Below are positions 60,413 through 63,802 of a DNA stretch of 63,802 bases, in pieces; the stretch's first letter is position 1; each line of letters starts with the position of its first letter. A model generated the notes under the pieces. The model ran no database searches. It was not told where the DNA came from and worked only from the letters and a program-made list of their open reading frames with translations. The translations under genes were made by a program, and so were the position numbers. This DNA is from Candidatus Rokuibacteriota bacterium (GTDB lineage: Bacteria > Methylomirabilota > Methylomirabilia > Rokubacteriales > CSP1-6), in contig QHTE01000044.1 of NCBI GenBank assembly GCA_003220685.1, positions 180,223 through 244,024 of the forward strand, given 5' to 3'.

Positions 60413-63400
60413 ACCTCTCCCATCAGTTCATCGTCCGGCCGGTGGCGACGTCGCTCCTGACGGCGGCGATCGTGCTGGCCGGCATCGTGGCCTACCGGCA
60501 GCTGCCTGTCGCCGCCCTGCCTCAGGTCGACTATCCGACGATCCAGACCGTCACCTTCTATCCGGGCGCGAGCCCCGACGTCATGGCGTCCGGTGTGACG
60601 GCGCCGCTCGAGCGGCAGTTCGGCCAGCTGCCGGGCCTCAAGCAGATGACGTCGATCAGCTCGAGCGGATCGTCGATCGTGACCTTGCAGTTCGATCTGG
60701 CGCTGTCGATCGACATCGCCGAGCAGCAGGTGCAGGCGGCCATCAACGCGGCCACCACGTTTCTGCCGCGGGACTTGCCGAACCCGCCCGTCTACAGCAA
60801 GGTCAACCCGGCGGACGCCCCCGTGCTGACGCTCGGAGTCACGTCGCGGTCGCTGCCGCTCACGGCCGTCGAGGATCTGGCCGACACGCGCCTGGTGCAG
60901 AAGATCGCGCAGCTCCCCGGCGTGGGGCTCGTCACCCTCTCGGGCGGTCAAAAGCCGGCGGTGCGAATCCAGGTGAACCCGGCCAGGCTCGCCGCCAGCG
61001 GCCTCACGATGGACGAGGTGCGCGCCGCCGTCGCCGCCGCCAACGTCAACCAGGCCAAGGGCAGCCTCGACGGGCCCCTCCAGTCGTTCACGATCGCCGC
61101 CAACGACCAGATCCTCCAGAGCCACCAGTACAAGGCGCTCGTGATCGCCTACCGCAACAACGCGCCGCTCCTGCTCTCGGACGTGGCCGACGTGATCGAC
61201 GGCGCCGAGAACATCCGGCAGGCGGCATGGATGGGCGATGAGCCGGCAATCATCGTCAACATCCAGCGACAGCCCGGCGCCAACCTGATCGAGGTGGTCG
61301 ACCGCGTGAAGCAGCTGCTCCCACAGCTGCAGAGCTCGCTCCCCTCGGCGGTGCAGGTCACCGTGCTGACCGACCGCACCACGACCATCCGCGCCTCGGT
61401 GCACGACGTGCAGTTCGAGCTGATGCTGGCCGTTATTCTGGTCGTCCTCGTCATCTTCGTGTTCTTGAGATCCGCGGCGGCGACGTTCATCCCGGGTATC
61501 ACGGTGCCGGTGTCGATCGTCGGGACGTTCGCGGTCATGTACGGGCTCGGCTTCAGCCTCAACAACCTCTCGCTGATGGCGCTGACCATCTCCACCGGCT
61601 TCGTCGTGGACGACGCGGTCGTGATGATCGAGAACATCAGCCGCTACATCGAGGAGGGCGAGTCGCCGCTGCAGGCCGCCTTCGTCGGCTCGGGCCAGAT
61701 CGGCTTCACGATCCTGTCGCTGACGGTGTCGTTGATCGCCGTGCTGATCCCGCTCCTCTTCATGGGCGACATCGTCGGCCGGCTGTTCCGCGAGTTCGCG
61801 CTGACCTTGTCGGCCGCGATTCTCGTGTCGGCGGTCGTCTCGCTGACCTTGACGCCGATGCTCTGCGCCAAGCTCCTCAAGCCGGTGGCCGACCGCCGGC
61901 CCGGCGCCTTCGCGCGCGCCGCCGAGCGCCAGTTCGACAACCTGGTCGCCTTCTACGGCCGTACCCTGCGCTGGGTGCTCGGGCATCAGACCGGCACCTT
62001 GCTCGTCGCGATCGGCACCCTGGCCCTGACGCTCTGGCTCTATGTCCAGGTGCCGAAGGGCTTGTTCCCGATCCAGGACACGGGCGTCATCCTCGGCATC
62101 TCCGAGGCGCCGCAGAACATCTCGTTCGACGCGATGGCGGATCGGCAGCAGGCGCTCGGCCGCGAAATTTTGCAAGATAGCGCCGTCGCCAGCATCTCGT
62201 CGTTCATCGGCATCGACGGCACCAACACGACACTGAACAGCGGCCGCATCCAGATCACGTTGAAGCCGCTCGCCGAGCGGGGCGAGAGCGTCGGCGACGT
62301 GATCGGCCGGCTGCGGCTGGCGCTCGCGAAGGTGGACGGGATCACGCTCTATCTCCAGCCGGTCCAGGACCTGACCGTCGAGAATCGCGTGAGCCGCACG
62401 CAGTTCCAGTACAGCCTGGAGGACCCCGACGAGGAGGAGCTGCGGGCCTGGGCCCCCAAGTTCGTGGCGCGCCTGCGTGAGCTGCCCGAGCTGCACGACG
62501 TGGCGACGGACCAGCTCGATCAGGGGTTGCAGGCGCGCGTGCAGATCGACCGTGCGACCGCCTCGCGCCTGGGCATCACGCCCCAGATGATCGTCGACGC
62601 CCTCTACAACGCGTTCGGGCAGCGCCAGATCTCGACCGTCTTCACGCAGCTCAACCAGTACCGCGTCGTGCTCGAGGTGTTGCCGGAGTTCCGCGTGGAT
62701 CCGTCGGTCCTGGACCGCGTCTATTTGCGCTCGGCTGCCGGCGGCCAGGTACCGCTCTCGACCCTGGCCGCGATCGAGCAGCGCGCCACCGCCCTTGCCA
62801 TCAGCCACCAGGGCCAGTTCCCGGCGGTGACGGTCTCGTTCAACCTGGCCCCCGGCGTCTCGCTGGGCGCCGCCGTGAAGTCGATCGACCGGGTCGTGCG
62901 CGAGGTCGGCCTGCCGCCGAGCATCCAGACCGGGTTCCAGGGCGCGGCGCGCGCCTTCCAGGCGTCGCTGACCAACCAGCCGTTCTTGATTTTGGCGGCG
63001 ATCGTCACCGTCTACATCGTGCTCGGCGTGCTCTACGAGAGCTGGATTCACCCGATCACGATCCTTTCGACGCTGCCGTCGGCAGGGCTCGGCGCGCTGC
63101 TGGCGCTGCTCTTAGTGCGCCTCGACCTGTCCGTCATCGCGCTGATCGGGATCATCCTCCTGATCGGCATCGTCATGAAGAACGCGATCATGATGATCGA
63201 CTTCGCGCTCGACGCGCAGCGCTCGCAGGGGCGCCCGGCGCGCGAGGCCATCGAGCAGGCCTCGCTCCTGCGCTTCCGGCCGATCATCATGACGACGATG
63301 GCGGCGCTGCTCGGCGGCGTGCCGCTGGCGTTCGGTCACGGCGTGGGCTCCGAGCTCCGCGAGCCCCTCGGCGTCGCCATCGTCGGCGGGCTCATCGTGA

Positions 63401-63525
63401 GCCAGGTGCTCACGCTGTACACGACGCCGGTCATCTATCTGGCGTTCGACCGCCTCGCCGAGCGGCTCTCGCGGCGCGCCGTGCCTGAGCGGGGTCACGC
63501 CGGCCAAGCGGTGACCGCGCCGTGA
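60409..63525 (+). CDS. RND efflux permease, MdtB-like (AcrB family)
   Basis: The 1038-residue protein starts at GTG 60409. It shows AcrB-family features: N-terminal helix and [36 protein letters not shown], two large periplasmic domains, and the helix-4 proton relay motif [17 protein letters not shown] with paired Asp. The TM11-12 region ([29 protein letters not shown], then [22 protein letters not shown]) is also clear. The adjacent second pump gene makes this an MdtBC-like heteromeric system. Substrates are probably hydrophobic toxins, metals or bile-like compounds. Confidence 0.94.
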   Translation: MNLSHQFIVRPVATSLLTAAIVLAGIVAYRQLPVAALPQVDYPTIQTVTFYPGASPDVMASGVTAPLERQFGQLPGLKQMTSISSSGSSIVTLQFDLALSIDIAEQQVQAAINAATTFLPRDLPNPPVYSKVNPADAPVLTLGVTSRSLPLTAVEDLADTRLVQKIAQLPGVGLVTLSGGQKPAVRIQVNPARLAASGLTMDEVRAAVAAANVNQAKGSLDGPLQSFTIAANDQILQSHQYKALVIAYRNNAPLLLSDVADVIDGAENIRQAAWMGDEPAIIVNIQRQPGANLIEVVDRVKQLLPQLQSSLPSAVQVTVLTDRTTTIRASVHDVQFELMLAVILVVLVIFVFLRSAAATFIPGITVPVSIVGTFAVMYGLGFSLNNLSLMALTISTGFVVDDAVVMIENISRYIEEGESPLQAAFVGSGQIGFTILSLTVSLIAVLIPLLFMGDIVGRLFREFALTLSAAILVSAVVSLTLTPMLCAKLLKPVADRRPGAFARAAERQFDNLVAFYGRTLRWVLGHQTGTLLVAIGTLALTLWLYVQVPKGLFPIQDTGVILGISEAPQNISFDAMADRQQALGREILQDSAVASISSFIGIDGTNTTLNSGRIQITLKPLAERGESVGDVIGRLRLALAKVDGITLYLQPVQDLTVENRVSRTQFQYSLEDPDEEELRAWAPKFVARLRELPELHDVATDQLDQGLQARVQIDRATASRLGITPQMIVDALYNAFGQRQISTVFTQLNQYRVVLEVLPEFRVDPSVLDRVYLRSAAGGQVPLSTLAAIEQRATALAISHQGQFPAVTVSFNLAPGVSLGAAVKSIDRVVREVGLPPSIQTGFQGAARAFQASLTNQPFLILAAIVTVYIVLGVLYESWIHPITILSTLPSAGLGALLALLLVRLDLSVIALIGIILLIGIVMKNAIMMIDFALDAQRSQGRPAREAIEQASLLRFRPIIMTTMAALLGGVPLAFGHGVGSELREPLGVAIVGGLIVSQVLTLYTTPVIYLAFDRLAERLSRRAVPERGHAGQAVTAP

Positions 63526-63802
63526 GCCTCTCCAGTCCGTTCGTTCGCCGGCCGGTCGGGACGACGCTGATGACGATCGCGCTCGTCATCGCGGGCGTGA
63601 TCTCGTTCCGGCTGCTCCCGGTCGCGCCGCTGCCCCAGGTCGACTTCCCGACCATCAACGTGGTGGCGGGGCTGCCCGGCGCGAGCCCGGAGACGATGGC
63701 GTCCGCCGTCGCCACCCCGCTCGAGCGTCAGTTCGGGCGCATCGCCGGCGTGGCGGAGATGACGTCCGTCAGCTTCCTCGGCGCCACGACGATCGCGCTG
63801 CA
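63522..63802 (+). CDS. second RND efflux permease, MdtC-like, cut by the window edge
   Basis: A GTG at 63522 overlaps the previous stop (GTGA). The 93 visible codons read [20 protein letters not shown] onward with a first membrane helix and [20 protein letters not shown] and [20 protein letters not shown], the AcrB-family N-terminus. Its resemblance to the start of the upstream RND protein shows a tandem pair as in mdtB-mdtC. The 3' end is outside the window. Confidence 0.88.
   Translation, partial: MSLSSPFVRRPVGTTLMTIALVIAGVISFRLLPVAPLPQVDFPTINVVAGLPGASPETMASAVATPLERQFGRIAGVAEMTSVSFLGATTIAL

Noticed and set aside
60319..63051. 910-codon minus-strand open frame opposite the RND pump gene
   Set aside because: Its translation is Arg, His, Asp and Gly-rich with no recognisable fold, while the plus strand encodes a canonical AcrB-family protein. 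It is a shadow caused by high third-position GC.
1..63802. tRNA and rRNA genes, CRISPR arrays, insertion sequences and prophage genes
   Set aside because: I saw no cloverleaf-like sequence, no regularly spaced direct repeats and no transposase, integrase or phage structural gene. Short tRNA genes could still be missed by eye.

Overview
This window is GC-rich bacterial chromosome with dense, short-spaced genes. Start codons are often GTG, and many gene pairs overlap by four bases (ATGA or GTGA). The gene mix is a Liv-type branched-chain amino-acid ABC transporter, split hydantoinase A and B genes, a UbiD-type decarboxylase, a CaiB/BaiF CoA-transferase, an SsuD-like flavin monooxygenase, sulfite oxidase, and two candidate selenoproteins. 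This resembles uncultured Rokubacteria/Methylomirabilota from soil or subsurface. That placement is inference from gene content; the window has no rRNA or other marker gene.

Layout. 0-5.3 kb: the 3' end of a haloalkane dehalogenase, an OmpA-like lipoprotein, TPR, TenA, enoyl-CoA hydratase, cupin, GNAT and TatA genes. 5.3-14.5 kb: a mostly minus-strand block (MFS, HyuA, PPOX-type flavoprotein, FAD oxidoreductase, then HyuB). It is interrupted by a plus-strand cassette at 10.55-12.82 kb. The cassette encodes an ECF sigma factor, a protein joining an anti-sigma zinc finger to an O6-alkylguanine transferase and an Ada-type zinc domain, and two small proteins. 14.5-21.4 kb: chromate transporter, response regulator, GAF-GGDEF protein, Cache-HAMP cyclase, PhyH dioxygenase, a damaged isocitrate-lyase-family gene and an SDR remnant. 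21.4-26 kb: livJHMGF. 26-30.7 kb: HpaB-like flavin hydroxylase, a small lipoprotein, UbiD and an amidohydrolase. 30.8-35.1 kb: a cupredoxin and a signalling cluster containing a superoxide-reductase-like protein that lacks the cysteine ligand. 35.1-39.2 kb: a MoxR/DUF58/DUF4129 operon. 39.3-46 kb: a DapA-family aldolase, CoA-transferase, a GrdB-like selenoprotein, DinB, a flavin monooxygenase, DUF1345, and a DedA-rhodanese selenoprotein. 46-49.1 kb: gene remnants joined at abrupt junctions, with an intact enoyl-CoA hydratase between them. 49.2-52.9 kb: a peptide/nickel-type ABC transporter. 52.9-63.8 kb: a frameshifted MscS channel, a GAF-PAS sensor without an ATPase domain, sulfite oxidase genes, and an MdtABC-like RND efflux operon cut by the right edge.

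Most notable is the sigma cassette. The sigma gene overlaps the anti-sigma/alkyltransferase gene by ATGA. The same motif, TTTCACA-N12-CGGTGT, lies upstream of both the sigma gene and the small-protein pair. This suggests a self-contained alkylation response in which damage repair by the anti-sigma protein releases the sigma factor. Second are two genes read through in-frame UGA codons exactly where family members have a catalytic cysteine. Each UGA is followed at SECIS-like distance by a perfect hairpin with a five-base loop. Third is a family of GC-rich palindromic repeats in 5' leader regions. Several genes carry deletions or one-base shifts; these may be real decay or assembly errors, and reads would decide.
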